Shown here piece after piece: positions 55,832-64,000 of a DNA stretch of 64,000 nt (positions are counted from its first letter, which is position 1; each line of letters begins with the position of its first letter). The position numbers were made by a program, and so were the translations under genes. The stretch is from assembly GCA_963704855.1 (NCBI GenBank), contig CAVPHY010000002.1, positions 558,001-622,000 on the forward strand, read 5' to 3'. The notes beneath the pieces are model-generated. The model worked only from the letters and a program-made list of their open reading frames with translations. It did no database searches and had not been told where the DNA came from. This DNA is from SZUA-36 sp963704855. Its GTDB lineage: Bacteria; Pseudomonadota; Gammaproteobacteria; Xanthomonadales; SZUA-36.

Positions 55832-57763
55832 CTAGTGTTGCTCAGCCGCATCAGCAGCGGATGAGCCATCAGCTAAATCTTCTTTTGGTTTGCGTTTTTT
55901 CTTCTCACCGTTGTCAGAACCGGAATCATCCCAGCCTGCTGGTGGGTCAGGGATTTTACCCTCCATGATCTGGTCAATCATCGGCATGTCGATGGTCTCA
56001 TATTTCATCAATGCATCGGTCATGATTTCCAGTTTGTCCCTGTTGGCCAGAATCAGGTCTTTCGCCACCTTGTGTGCCGCGTCAACGATGTTGCGTATTT
56101 CAATATCGATCTTGCGCGCGGTCTCATCAGACACGTGTTTGTGCTGTGTTACGGAACGGCCGAGAAAAACTTCCTCATCCGCTTCGGCGTAGGTCAAAGG
56201 CCCCAGTGCCTCGGATAATCCCCAGCGGGTTACAATGTTGCGGGCGATCTGGGTGGAGCGCTCGATATCATTGGATGCACCGGTCGTCACGTTCTCAACC
56301 CCGAACACCAGTTCCTCGGCCACGCGACCACCAAACAGGCTGGCCATCTGGCTATCCAGTTGCTTGCGTGAAATGCTGTATTTATCCGCCTCGGGCAGGA
56401 ACATGGTCACACCCAGGGCGCGGCCACGCGGAATGATGGTCACCTTGTAAACCGGATCGTGTTCCGGCACCAACCGCCCGACGATTGCATGACCTGCTTC
56501 GTGGTAGGCCGTCAGCTTCTTTTCTTTTTCTGACATGACCATTGATCGGCGTTCGGCACCCATCATGATCTTGTCCTTGGCCCGCTCGAAGTGGTCCATG
56601 GAAACTTCCTTGGCAGTTTCCCTGGCAGCGAACAACGCCGCCTCGTTCACCAGGTTGGCGAGATCGGCGCCGGAAAACCCGGGGGTGCCGCGTGCTATCT
56701 GTCGCGGTTCGACATCATCGGCCAGCGGCACTTTGCGCATATGCACCTTCAGAATGCCTTCGCGGCCACGAATATCCGGCAACGGTACAACCACCTGGCG
56801 GTCAAAGCGACCAGGCCTTAACAAGGCGGGATCCAGCACGTCCGGACGGTTGGTTGCGGCAATAACGATAACGCCCTCACCACCTTCAAAACCATCCATT
56901 TCAACCAGTAACTGGTTCAATGTCTGTTCACGCTCATCATGACCGCCACCAAGACCTGCGCCGCGGTGACGACCGACCGCATCGATTTCATCGATGAAGA
57001 TAATACAGGGCGCATGCTTCTTGGCCTGGTCGAACATATCGCGTACACGCGATGCACCCACACCAACAAACATTTCCACGAAATCGGAACCGGAAATTGA
57101 AAAGAATGGCACCTTGGCCTCACCGGCAATGGCGCGCGCCAACAGGGTTTTGCCGGTACCGGGCGAACCCAGCATCAAAACACCGCGTGGGATGTGGCCA
57201 CCGAGCTTCTGGAACTTGCCCGGATTACGCAAAAACTCGACCAGTTCTTCGACCTCTTCCTTGGCCTCTTCTACACCTGCCACATCCGCAAAGGTCACCT
57301 TGATCTGGTCTTCACCCTGCAGCTTCGCCTTGCTCTTGCCAAATGACATTGCACCGCGACCACCGCCACCGCCCTGCATCTGGCGCATGAAATATACCCA
57401 CAGGCCAACCAGCAACAGCACCGGTATGATATTGATCAACAGGTCGAGGATGACAGAACGCTGTTTGGGTGGTTCGGCAGAAATTTCTACATCGTGCTCG
57501 ACGAGGTCATCGACAAGGCGTGCGTCCGGCATGCCAAACGTCTGAAACTCCTTGCCATTAACATCGCGACCCTGGATTGTATTGCCTTCCGGGGTGCTGC
57601 TTATCCTGACTTCAGCAACCGTGCCGTTACGCACATTGTTGAGAAAATCCGAATAGGTGAGCTCGTCGGGGGAGGTTCCTACATTACCGTAGTGATTAAA
57701 AACAGACATCAGCACCAACAGGATGATGCCCCAGGTAATCACATTTTTTAACATATCATTCAA
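55832..57763 (-). CDS. ftsH: ATP-dependent zinc metalloprotease FtsH
   Basis: 643 residues if started at the TTG at 57763, which has GAGG at 8 bases. An ATG three codons later (57754, MLKNVITWGI) has no such site. Two membrane helices flank a periplasmic loop. The AAA domain has GSPGTGKT, with serine in place of the usual proline in GPPGTGKT, FIDEIDAVGR, and the second region of homology. The protease motif is HEAGH. FtsH degrades membrane proteins and, in E. coli, LpxC and sigma32. It follows rlmE by 58 bases. Confidence 0.95.
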   Translation of the reverse strand: MNDMLKNVITWGIILLVLMSVFNHYGNVGTSPDELTYSDFLNNVRNGTVAEVRISSTPEGNTIQGRDVNGKEFQTFGMPDARLVDDLVEHDVEISAEPPKQRSVILDLLINIIPVLLLVGLWVYFMRQMQGGGGGRGAMSFGKSKAKLQGEDQIKVTFADVAGVEEAKEEVEELVEFLRNPGKFQKLGGHIPRGVLMLGSPGTGKTLLARAIAGEAKVPFFSISGSDFVEMFVGVGASRVRDMFDQAKKHAPCIIFIDEIDAVGRHRGAGLGGGHDEREQTLNQLLVEMDGFEGGEGVIVIAATNRPDVLDPALLRPGRFDRQVVVPLPDIRGREGILKVHMRKVPLADDVEPRQIARGTPGFSGADLANLVNEAALFAARETAKEVSMDHFERAKDKIMMGAERRSMVMSEKEKKLTAYHEAGHAIVGRLVPEHDPVYKVTIIPRGRALGVTMFLPEADKYSISRKQLDSQMASLFGGRVAEELVFGVENVTTGASNDIERSTQIARNIVTRWGLSEALGPLTYAEADEEVFLGRSVTQHKHVSDETARKIDIEIRNIVDAAHKVAKDLILANRDKLEIMTDALMKYETIDMPMIDQIMEGKIPDPPAGWDDSGSDNGEKKKRKPKEDLADGSSAADAAEQH

Positions 57764-57821
57764 TCGTTTATCCTCAACTAAAACACAACCAGGCGCATCC
57801 GGTGCCACTGATTACACATTT

Positions 57822-58445
57822 TCATTGTAACTTGCGGCGATGCCCCAGTATATAAACTTCCCTGCTGCGTGGCCGCGAAGCGGAAGGTTTACGGATCTGA
57901 ACCTTGTCAAACAGGGACCGGACATCCTTCACAAATTCGTCAAATCCTTCACCGTGAAACACCTTGACAACAAAACTGCCGCCAGGCTCCAGCCATTTCT
58001 CTGCGAAGGCCAGCGCCAGTTCAGCCAGGTACATTGCACGTGGTTGATCGACCGCTCCCATTCCACTCATATTGGGTGCCATGTCAGACAACACAAGGTC
58101 AGCATACTGACCGTTCAGTGCCTCCTCCAACAGTGCCAAAGGTCCGTCCTCCGTGAAATCCCCCTGTATAAAGGTGACGTTTTCCAGCGGGTCCATCGGC
58201 AGGATATCCAGTGCGATAATCTGGCCGCTGTCAGCCAGCGCCTGCTGTATCACCTGGGTCCAGCTACCAGGGGCCGAGCCAAGGTCTACCACCCGCATAC
58301 CTTTGCGTAACAGGCGGTATTTTTCATCCAGTTCCATCAGCTTGAACGCTGCCCTGGAGCGCAGGCCCTGCTGCTGTGCCTGCTTGACGTACTGATCATC
58401 AAAATGCTCTGCCAGCCAGCGGCGACTGCTTTTACTTTTGGCCAT
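57822..58445 (-). CDS. rlmE: 23S rRNA (uridine-2'-O)-methyltransferase
   Basis: 207 residues. It methylates the A-loop uridine (U2552 in E. coli) using SAM. SAM motif VVDLGSAPGSWTQV and LSDMAPNMSG are present, with the catalytic K-D-K-E set (K164-region VVKVFHGEGF). A TTG one codon earlier exists, but the ATG at 58445 is the likely start. It lies in the standard rlmE-ftsH pair and is divergent from yhbY. Confidence 0.95.
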   Translation of the reverse strand: MAKSKSSRRWLAEHFDDQYVKQAQQQGLRSRAAFKLMELDEKYRLLRKGMRVVDLGSAPGSWTQVIQQALADSGQIIALDILPMDPLENVTFIQGDFTEDGPLALLEEALNGQYADLVLSDMAPNMSGMGAVDQPRAMYLAELALAFAEKWLEPGGSFVVKVFHGEGFDEFVKDVRSLFDKVQIRKPSASRPRSREVYILGHRRKLQ

Positions 58446-58534
58446 CAAACTGTTCCCTTCAATTCAGAGTCGCTGCACTACTATATGCGACGCAGGGTGT
58501 TAAAATGGTAGTTTGCCATAACAGGAATAACCAG

Positions 58535-58837
58535 ATGCCATTAATAGCAGCGCAAAAAAAGAATTTGCGGGGCCTGGCCCACCATCTCAAGCCGTTCGTA
58601 ACCGTCGCCGACAAGGGCCTGAGTGAGTCAGTTGTCGCCGAAATCGAGCGTGCGTTAAACGACCATGAACTCATCAAGGTCAAACTGCGGGGTGACCGCG
58701 AACAGCGCAAAGCATGGATGCTCGGTATCGCCGGGCAATGCAAGGCTGAGTTGGTTCATAGCATCGGCCAGGTTGCCTGTTTTTATCGGCGACACCCGGA
58801 AAAGCCGGTCATCAATCCTGATTCCGGCACCGCGTGA
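58535..58837 (+). CDS. yhbY: RNA-binding protein YhbY (CRM domain)
   Basis: 100 residues from the ATG at 58535 (MPLIAAQKKNLRGLAHHL), with AGGA 8 bases upstream. A start ten codons earlier is rejected. The CRM fold shows HHLKPFVTVADKGLSESV and the helix EIERALNDHELIKVK. It associates with pre-50S ribosomes in E. coli. The divergent placement from rlmE is conserved. Confidence 0.93.
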   Translation: MPLIAAQKKNLRGLAHHLKPFVTVADKGLSESVVAEIERALNDHELIKVKLRGDREQRKAWMLGIAGQCKAELVHSIGQVACFYRRHPEKPVINPDSGTA

Positions 58838-58891
58838 GTGGCGTGAAATCTACTGAATAGCACGTTTTTCAACTGAGGGAGTATCAGGCGC

Positions 58892-59269
58892 GTGGAGTTC
58901 AACCTGGAGATACCGCAAGATCAGTTCTTTATACGTTCGGTCAGCGAGCAGGGTATCCGTGTTCTCAATGATTATTTCAAAAAGCCGTTCATCATATCCG
59001 GTAAGCGCATCATCCCTGAATGGAATGTCACCTGTGTAGAGGATATTGACGAGGAAAGCCTGCAAGTCATTTTCGATCTGCAACCGGAAGTGGTATTGAT
59101 CGGAACCGGCCACACCCAGGTATTTTTGTCACCGGCCATCCAGGCGGGTTTCTACCGGCGCAATATCGGTATTGAAATCATGACAACAGATGCTGCCTGC
59201 CGTACTTTCAATGTGCTTGTCGCGGAAGGACGCCAGGTCGTTGCCGCGTTACTGCCGCTCACTCCATAA
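58892..59269 (+). CDS. Mth938-domain protein
   Basis: 125 residues from a GTG at 58892, with GAGGGAG upstream. The Mth938/DUF498 fold (related to NDUFAF3) is suggested by VLIGTGHTQVFLSP and GIEIMTTDAACRTFNVLVAEGR. Its molecular function is unknown. Its 3' end overlaps rpoS by 11 bases on the opposite strand. Confidence 0.85.
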   Translation: MEFNLEIPQDQFFIRSVSEQGIRVLNDYFKKPFIISGKRIIPEWNVTCVEDIDEESLQVIFDLQPEVVLIGTGHTQVFLSPAIQAGFYRRNIGIEIMTTDAACRTFNVLVAEGRQVVAALLPLTP

Positions 59270-60197
59270 AGGGAGTTTCCATAATACCTTCGCGCTTGGA
59301 AATTTCACGTAACCTCGCCAGAGCAGCAAGCTGTACTTGCCGCACCCTTTCCCGGGTAACGCCGAGTAACTCACCAACCTCCTCAAGCGTCCTGCGCCCC
59401 TGGCCATGCAGGCCAAACCGGTGCTCAACTACAATTCGCTGTTGCATTGGCAATAAATCCAGCCACTGCCCCAGTAATTCACCAGCGGCCTTTTCAGCGT
59501 ATTCGTCTTCGGGTGTGTTGCTTTGCTCGTCCGCAATGGTATCGAGAATTGCCTTACCATCGCTCGAGGTGCTGTCAGCAGATGATGACTCATTCAAGCC
59601 AAACATCGAGTAGACGGCGTCGCTCGATTTATCCAGCTTGGCAGCGACTTCATCTGCCTCAGGCCGACGCCCCATCTCCTGTTCCAGCTCACGCATGGTG
59701 CGCAGGTAGTTGGTGAGTTCGCGAATCACGTGAATTGGCAAACGGACAGTGCGGCACTGATTCATGATCGAGCGCTCAACCGATTGCCGGATCCACCAGG
59801 TGGCATAAGTGGAAAACCGGAACCCCTTTTCGGGATCGAATTTCTCAACCGCACGTATCAGGCCCAAATTGCCTTCTTCTATCAGGTCCAGTAAGGGCAG
59901 ACCCCGGTTGATATAAGCACGGGCAACTTTCACCACCAGTCGCAGATTGCTTTCAATCATGCGTTGGCGACTGGCCATGCAACCCTTATTGGCGGCACGC
60001 GACAGCGATTTTTCCTCGTCGGCGGTCAACAGCCGGGCGCGTCCAATTTCACTCAGATAAATACGGGTAACATCGCCGTGATGCACCCTGTTGCGCTTTG
60101 CATAGGCATTTTCAGATTGATTGAATTTGAGGTCCTTTTTTACAGACCTTCCATTCAAATCTACTTTGGCCCTGTCACTTATATTCTCTTTTTTCAA
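59259..60197 (-). CDS. rpoS: RNA polymerase sigma factor RpoS
   Basis: 312 residues. A group-2 sigma70 factor for stationary phase and general stress. Region 2 contains NLRLVVKVARAYINRGLPLLD and ATWWIRQSVERSI. Region 4 holds VEHRFGLHG and GVTRERVRQVQ. The N-terminal region is short and polar. The start is a TTG at 60197 with AAGGAT 7 bases upstream. An ATG at 60216 is out of frame by one base (see findings). It lies 194 bases after nlpD, the conserved nlpD-rpoS arrangement in which the main promoter often lies inside nlpD. Confidence 0.96.
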   Translation of the reverse strand: MKKENISDRAKVDLNGRSVKKDLKFNQSENAYAKRNRVHHGDVTRIYLSEIGRARLLTADEEKSLSRAANKGCMASRQRMIESNLRLVVKVARAYINRGLPLLDLIEEGNLGLIRAVEKFDPEKGFRFSTYATWWIRQSVERSIMNQCRTVRLPIHVIRELTNYLRTMRELEQEMGRRPEADEVAAKLDKSSDAVYSMFGLNESSSADSTSSDGKAILDTIADEQSNTPEDEYAEKAAGELLGQWLDLLPMQQRIVVEHRFGLHGQGRRTLEEVGELLGVTRERVRQVQLAALARLREISKREGIMETPFME

Positions 60198-60391
60198 TCC
60201 CCAAATCCTTGTCCATGCGGGTCAATTCAGACCTGAACCATGCTACAACAAGATAACCCGACCTTGACGACACAGGGTGAATCCGGCCGGGTAATTAACA
60301 AAATTATCATATCCTCGTGCAAATTCACAAGCATGGAAGTTTGCAACCATATTGTTTTCAAGTACGACTGGCTTGAATAAAAGTTGGTGTT

Positions 60392-61288
60392 CTACTGTGC
60401 GGGGAGGTAGGTCAACGGGTTGACCGGCTTGCCAAGCGCCCGGATTTCAAAATGCAGGAGTTGCTCATCACTGGAGTTACGACCCATTTCAGCAATCTTC
60501 TGACCGGCCCAGACCTGGTCGCCTTCCTTCACAAGGCGAACCCTGTTATGGGCATAAGCGCTGAGCATTTTCTCGCTGTGTTTAACGATGATCAATTCAC
60601 CATATCCGATCAGGCCATTGCCACTGTAAACCACCTGGCCACCGGACGACGCGGTAACATCCTGTCCTTCCTTACCGGCGATATCCAGTCCGTTTCTAGC
60701 CGGGTCCCCTGCGACAAACCCTCTTATGACGCGCCCTTCGGTGGGCCATTTCCAGCTATCCGGGTCCGCCTGGCTGCTAACGGCGGGGGCCGGCGTGCGT
60801 GTACCGCCAGCAGGGGCCACCGACGGGGCGGGTTTTGCTGCTGCCACATCTTTAGGCTGTGTATTTGCCGTGACTGAAGGCGCCGGGCTTTGGACCGTCT
60901 TGGTTGTCACCTGGCCCGGTGTTTTCAGGGCGGTAATCTGTACGCCGGATGAACCCGTCGAACTCGAGGTGCCGCCGGGCGGTATTAACTGAATTTTTTG
61001 ACCCGGATAAATAGTGTAGGGGCTGGGGATTCCATTTTTCTGGGCCACATCCATTGGATCGAGACCGTAACTGAATGCTATCGCCCACAGCGTGTCACCT
61101 GACCTGACGTAGTAAAACCCCTCTGAGTCCAGCTGGCGTTTCACAATGGTGGTCGGCGTTTTGGCAGCTTCTGGCGGCCGATGATGACGATGACAGCCCG
61201 ACAACACGAACAGGCTGACAATTAGCAGTAATAGCGTGAGCCTGGCAACAGCCCGGCTACTCCAACCAACACCCAATTTGAACCTCAC
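60392..61288 (-). CDS. nlpD: NlpD-type LysM/M23 lipoprotein (amidase activator)
   Basis: 298 residues. Lipobox LSGC puts the lipidated cysteine at residue 32. A LysM domain (about 58-101, YYVRSGDTLWAIA) binds peptidoglycan. After a Thr/Pro/Ala-rich linker comes an M23 domain whose catalytic residues are degenerate: NGLDIAG in place of HxGxDI, and LLHFEI without a second zinc histidine pair. This matches NlpD, which activates the amidase AmiC rather than cutting itself. GTG start at 61288 sharing a G with the yqaA stop. Confidence 0.92.
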   Translation of the reverse strand: MRFKLGVGWSSRAVARLTLLLLIVSLFVLSGCHRHHRPPEAAKTPTTIVKRQLDSEGFYYVRSGDTLWAIAFSYGLDPMDVAQKNGIPSPYTIYPGQKIQLIPPGGTSSSTGSSGVQITALKTPGQVTTKTVQSPAPSVTANTQPKDVAAAKPAPSVAPAGGTRTPAPAVSSQADPDSWKWPTEGRVIRGFVAGDPARNGLDIAGKEGQDVTASSGGQVVYSGNGLIGYGELIIVKHSEKMLSAYAHNRVRLVKEGDQVWAGQKIAEMGRNSSDEQLLHFEIRALGKPVNPLTYLPAQ

Positions 61289-61866
61289 TATGGATTTACC
61301 TTGATGAATGCAAATACTATTGCTGCAAGCGCGATCGTAAGCCAGCCTATCAGATCAATATACTTTCGCATTCTCGATGCAATGTTTTCACCACCCAGCC
61401 GGATCAGCGCCGCAACCAGGAAAAACCGCCCGCCCCTGCCAATGACTGAACCCCCGACAAACGCCAGGATCGGCATTCCCACCACACCCGCGCTGATGGT
61501 AAAAACTTTGTAAGGTATCGGCGTAAAACCCGCCAGTAGAATGTACCAGAACCCCCAGGTCTCAAACGCCGCAACAGCACCCGTAAATGTACCTGCATAG
61601 CTGGATGCCATCAACCATGGCTCTATCCAGGTAAAAGCCAGTTTGCCAATCAGGTATCCAGCCATACCGCCCATGACGGAAAACAATGTACACAGTGCGG
61701 CATAAGACCAGCCCTTTGCCGGCCTGGCAAGGCACATGGGTATCAGCATCACATCCGGCGGCACTGGGAAAAAACTGGATTCGGTAAAGCTCAGCACAGA
61801 CAGATATGCGGGGGCTCTGCGATGCGCAGACCAGGAAATCACGCGATCATATAGTTTCAAAAACAT
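61288..61866 (-). CDS. yqaA: YqaA/DedA-family inner membrane protein
   Basis: 192 residues with several membrane helices. Family marks are ESSFFPVPPDVMLIP near the N-terminus and AGFTPIPYKVFTISAGV in the middle, which holds the DedA-like re-entrant motif. DedA relatives are implicated in lipid-carrier recycling or lipid scrambling; YqaA itself is not characterised. It lies between pcm and nlpD and overlaps nlpD by one base. Confidence 0.88.
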   Translation of the reverse strand: MFLKLYDRVISWSAHRRAPAYLSVLSFTESSFFPVPPDVMLIPMCLARPAKGWSYAALCTLFSVMGGMAGYLIGKLAFTWIEPWLMASSYAGTFTGAVAAFETWGFWYILLAGFTPIPYKVFTISAGVVGMPILAFVGGSVIGRGGRFFLVAALIRLGGENIASRMRKYIDLIGWLTIALAAIVFAFIKVNP

Positions 61867-61883
61867 ATCCGGGCCAGTCCTGC

Positions 61884-62561
61884 TTAAGCCAAACCACTGA
61901 GCAGAGGCACAAATACAACACCACCAAGATCAGTCTCTTCAAAGCCGTCCTGTTTGCGCCGTATGGTGATCAGTCTTTGTTGACCGTTGCGCTGGACAGG
62001 CATCACCAGCAATCCGCCGATACCGAGTTGTTCCAGCAGTTCCTGGGGCACGCTCTGTGCTACTGCGGTCACCATGATGCCGTCAAAGGGCGCCTGGCTG
62101 GGCCAGCCCAAATGACCATCGGCATAACGGATATAAATATTATTCAGACGCAGACTATGGAAACGCCGGCGCGCGAGCTTAAGTAACTCGTCAATTCGTT
62201 CGAGCGTGAATACCTTTGTAACCAGGTGCGAAAGGATCGCGGCCTGGTAGCCGGAGCCGGTACCCACTTCAAGAACTTTTTCAGGCTGACCACCATCCAG
62301 TATGGCCTCCGTCATCCGGGCGACGATCCATGGCTGTGAAATAGTCTGGCCCTGTCCGATAGGCAGGGCTGTATTTTCATAAGCACGGCTGGAAAGCGCT
62401 TCATCAACGAACTTGTGCCGGGGCACCTGGGTGATCGCTTTCAGAACCCGCTCGTCCTTGATGCCCTCCTTCCGCAGCGTCTGTACCAACCGGTCGCGCG
62501 TGCCCTGGGAGGTCATGCCGATACCGCGGTCATCACTGTGGAGTTTGCGTTTGTGAATCAT
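61884..62561 (-). CDS. pcm: Protein-L-isoaspartate O-methyltransferase
   Basis: 225 residues. It starts repair of isoaspartyl residues using SAM. Motifs are ALPIGQGQTISQPWIVARM and VLEVGTGSGYQAAIL. The ATG overlaps the surE stop as ATGA. The pairing of surE, pcm and rpoS is a conserved stationary-phase survival cluster. Confidence 0.96.
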   Translation of the reverse strand: MIHKRKLHSDDRGIGMTSQGTRDRLVQTLRKEGIKDERVLKAITQVPRHKFVDEALSSRAYENTALPIGQGQTISQPWIVARMTEAILDGGQPEKVLEVGTGSGYQAAILSHLVTKVFTLERIDELLKLARRRFHSLRLNNIYIRYADGHLGWPSQAPFDGIMVTAVAQSVPQELLEQLGIGGLLVMPVQRNGQQRLITIRRKQDGFEETDLGGVVFVPLLSGLA

Positions 62562-63346
62562 GAAGGGCTTGTTTCCCGTTTCAAACCGGTGTCGATTGCG
62601 GTCACCCAGCCAGCGACCTGCTCAAGTGCCTGGTAGCGGGTCAGGTCAACATGGATTGGGGTCACCGAAATGTACTTGCGCCTGATGGCGTCAAAATCCG
62701 TACCGGGTCCTGCGTCCTGTTCCGCACCGGCCGGCCCAATCCAGTACATTTCACGTCCGCGGGGATCCATGGTCTTGACGACCGGTTCCGCGCGGTGACG
62801 GTAGCCAAGCCGGGTTACTTCAAACCCCCTTATTTCCGACCAGGGGCAATCGGGTATATTGACATTGAGTATGGTATCCGCAGGCAAAGGGTCGCGCTGC
62901 AACTGCTGTACCAGCCGGATGGCCGCCTCACCGGCCGTATCATAATGGTGATTTTTTGAGTTTTCGTTGAGCACCAGCGAGAGGGCCACTGCAGGATAGC
63001 CAAGAAAGCGGCCTTCCATCGCCGCCGCCACCGTGCCTGAGTAGATAACATCGTCACCGAGGTTGGCGCCGGCGTTGATACCGGAAACAACAATGTCGGG
63101 GTCCTCATCCAGCAGGCCGGTCAATGCGACGTGTACACAATCCGTGGGTGTCCCTGAAACCCGGTGGACCCCAGGCTCCATCTCCTTGATCCGGATAGGA
63201 GAATCCAGCGTCAGTGAATTACTGGCGCCACTGCAATTCTTATCCGGGGCAACAATGGTGACATGCCCCAGGCCACGCATGCTGTCCGCCAGTACGCGAA
63301 TACCGACGGCTTCAATGCCATCATCATTGCTAATCAGAAATTTCAT
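62558..63346 (-). CDS. surE: 5'/3'-nucleotidase SurE
   Basis: 262 residues. It dephosphorylates nucleoside monophosphates and short polyphosphates. Metal ligands are in ISNDDGIEA (residues 4-12), the serine in NCSGASNSLTL, and the asparagine in SGINAGANLGDDV. It is the first gene of the surE-pcm-yqaA-nlpD-rpoS row. The 132-base gap to the next gene is divergent. Confidence 0.96.
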   Translation of the reverse strand: MKFLISNDDGIEAVGIRVLADSMRGLGHVTIVAPDKNCSGASNSLTLDSPIRIKEMEPGVHRVSGTPTDCVHVALTGLLDEDPDIVVSGINAGANLGDDVIYSGTVAAAMEGRFLGYPAVALSLVLNENSKNHHYDTAGEAAIRLVQQLQRDPLPADTILNVNIPDCPWSEIRGFEVTRLGYRHRAEPVVKTMDPRGREMYWIGPAGAEQDAGPGTDFDAIRRKYISVTPIHVDLTRYQALEQVAGWVTAIDTGLKRETSPS

Positions 63347-63478
63347 TCGGGGTTTTTAATCCGGTTCTAATTGAAAATCATAGCCGCCAACCGCAAGTAT
63401 GTCTGCTATGGCCAACACATGCACGGATGATATTGTACGGACTTAAGGCGGCTTCCGAAACGCGAAATTGGATGAAAA

Positions 63479-64000
63479 GTGGTTAAAAAACTAAAAGACC
63501 CACTACCGGATGATCAGTTGTTCCGGCAGGAAATGACCGGAGTCACTCCGCTAAGAACCGCGCCCACGACCGATTCAAAGGCGCCCCGCCGTGCAAAGCA
63601 CGCCAGCAGGCCGGTCGTTTTGTCTGCAGATCCGGAGCTGTCTCTTCTACCGGCAACGGATGACCGCACCCATATCAATTCAGAAGACGGTTTCTCGCAC
63701 CGGAAAAACGGCATCCAGAAACGGACCTTGCAGAAATTGAAAAGAGGCCGTTTCAAGGTTGGGGCGGAATTGGACCTGCACAACATGACCACAGGAACCG
63801 CTTACCTGGCACTGCTGGGGTTTATTGCCGATGCACGATCCAGGTCGCTGGAGTCCGTCAGGGTCATCCATGGCAAGGGTTTACGCTCTGAGAGCGGGCC
63901 GCGCCTGAAACTCATGACACACCAGGCATTACGCGACCATCCCCTGGTGCTGGCCTATACCAGGTGTAAACCGGCCGATGGTGGCGATGGCGCAGTGGAT
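63479..64000 (+). CDS. Smr-domain protein (cut by window end)
   Basis: 174 codons from a GTG at 63479 to the window edge. A stop lies just upstream in frame, so no earlier start exists; an ATG 18 codons in is the alternative. An N-terminal charged linker (about 95 residues) precedes the Smr domain, with ELDLHNMTTGTAY and VRVIHGKGLRSESGP. The last visible residues GDGAV match the usual end of such domains, so only a few codons are missing. Small Smr proteins are putative nucleases; E. coli SmrB cuts mRNA at collided ribosomes. Specific function here unknown. Confidence 0.85.
   Translation, partial: MVKKLKDPLPDDQLFRQEMTGVTPLRTAPTTDSKAPRRAKHASRPVVLSADPELSLLPATDDRTHINSEDGFSHRKNGIQKRTLQKLKRGRFKVGAELDLHNMTTGTAYLALLGFIADARSRSLESVRVIHGKGLRSESGPRLKLMTHQALRDHPLVLAYTRCKPADGGDGAVD

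Overview
The window is a stretch of bacterial chromosome, almost certainly from a gammaproteobacterium. Evidence: the secE-nusG-rplKAJL-rpoBC-rpsLG-fusA-tuf-S10-spc array; the lolB-ispE-tRNA(Gln)-prs-rplY-pth-ychF row; the miaB-phoH-ybeY-corC row; the glmM-folP-ftsH-rlmE row with divergent yhbY; and the surE-pcm-yqaA-nlpD-rpoS stress locus. I cannot name a genus. No CRISPR array, prophage or insertion sequence is visible, and most of the window is dense core genome. Layout. (1) 1-15.3 kb, minus strand: rpsM (cut by the window edge), rpmJ, secY, the spc and S10 ribosomal protein genes, tufA, fusA, rpsG, rpsL. A near-consensus sigma70 promoter and an attenuator-like hairpin lie before rpsL. (2) 15.7-29.5 kb, minus strand: a terminator, rpoC, rpoB, rplL, rplJ with an L10 leader, rplA, rplK, nusG, secE, tRNA-Trp, a second almost identical tuf, then tRNA-Thr, tRNA-Gly and tRNA-Tyr behind a stable-RNA-type promoter. 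(3) 29.6-36.6 kb, minus strand: ychF, pth, rplY, prs, tRNA-Gln, ispE, lolB and a TPR lipoprotein. These are translation factors plus PRPP, isoprenoid and outer-membrane lipoprotein functions. (4) 36.7-39.6 kb, plus strand: hemA, prfA and a lipoprotein-like histidine phosphatase where many relatives have prmC. (5) 39.6-44.6 kb, minus strand: miaB-phoH-ybeY-corC followed by a DUF4105 membrane protein where the apolipoprotein N-acyltransferase gene lnt is normally found. (6) 44.7-53.3 kb, accessory metabolism: a sirtuin lacking the usual zinc cysteines, tdh-kbl-nitrilase, a 1002-residue receiver-like plus PEP/pyruvate-binding-domain protein of unknown role, and gdhA. (7) 53.5-64.0 kb: glmM, folP, ftsH, rlmE, yhbY, an Mth938-type protein, rpoS, nlpD, yqaA, pcm, surE, and the start of an Smr-domain gene. 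How the genes fit together. Regions 1-3 make ribosomes, RNA polymerase, elongation factors, their tRNAs and the Sec channel. Regions 3 and 5 bear on envelope lipoproteins: LolB inserts them in the outer membrane, and the DUF4105 protein is a candidate N-acylating enzyme. Region 6 links threonine breakdown and nitrogen assimilation. Region 7 couples cell-wall precursor synthesis, membrane proteolysis and the stationary-phase regulon. The most interesting items are the DUF4105 (Lnb-type) protein in the lnt position, the rpoS start region (TTG start, out-of-frame ATG and an A6 tract), an inverted-repeat element inserted inside the spc operon, and leader or trailer RNA hairpins at several stable-RNA and ribosomal genes.
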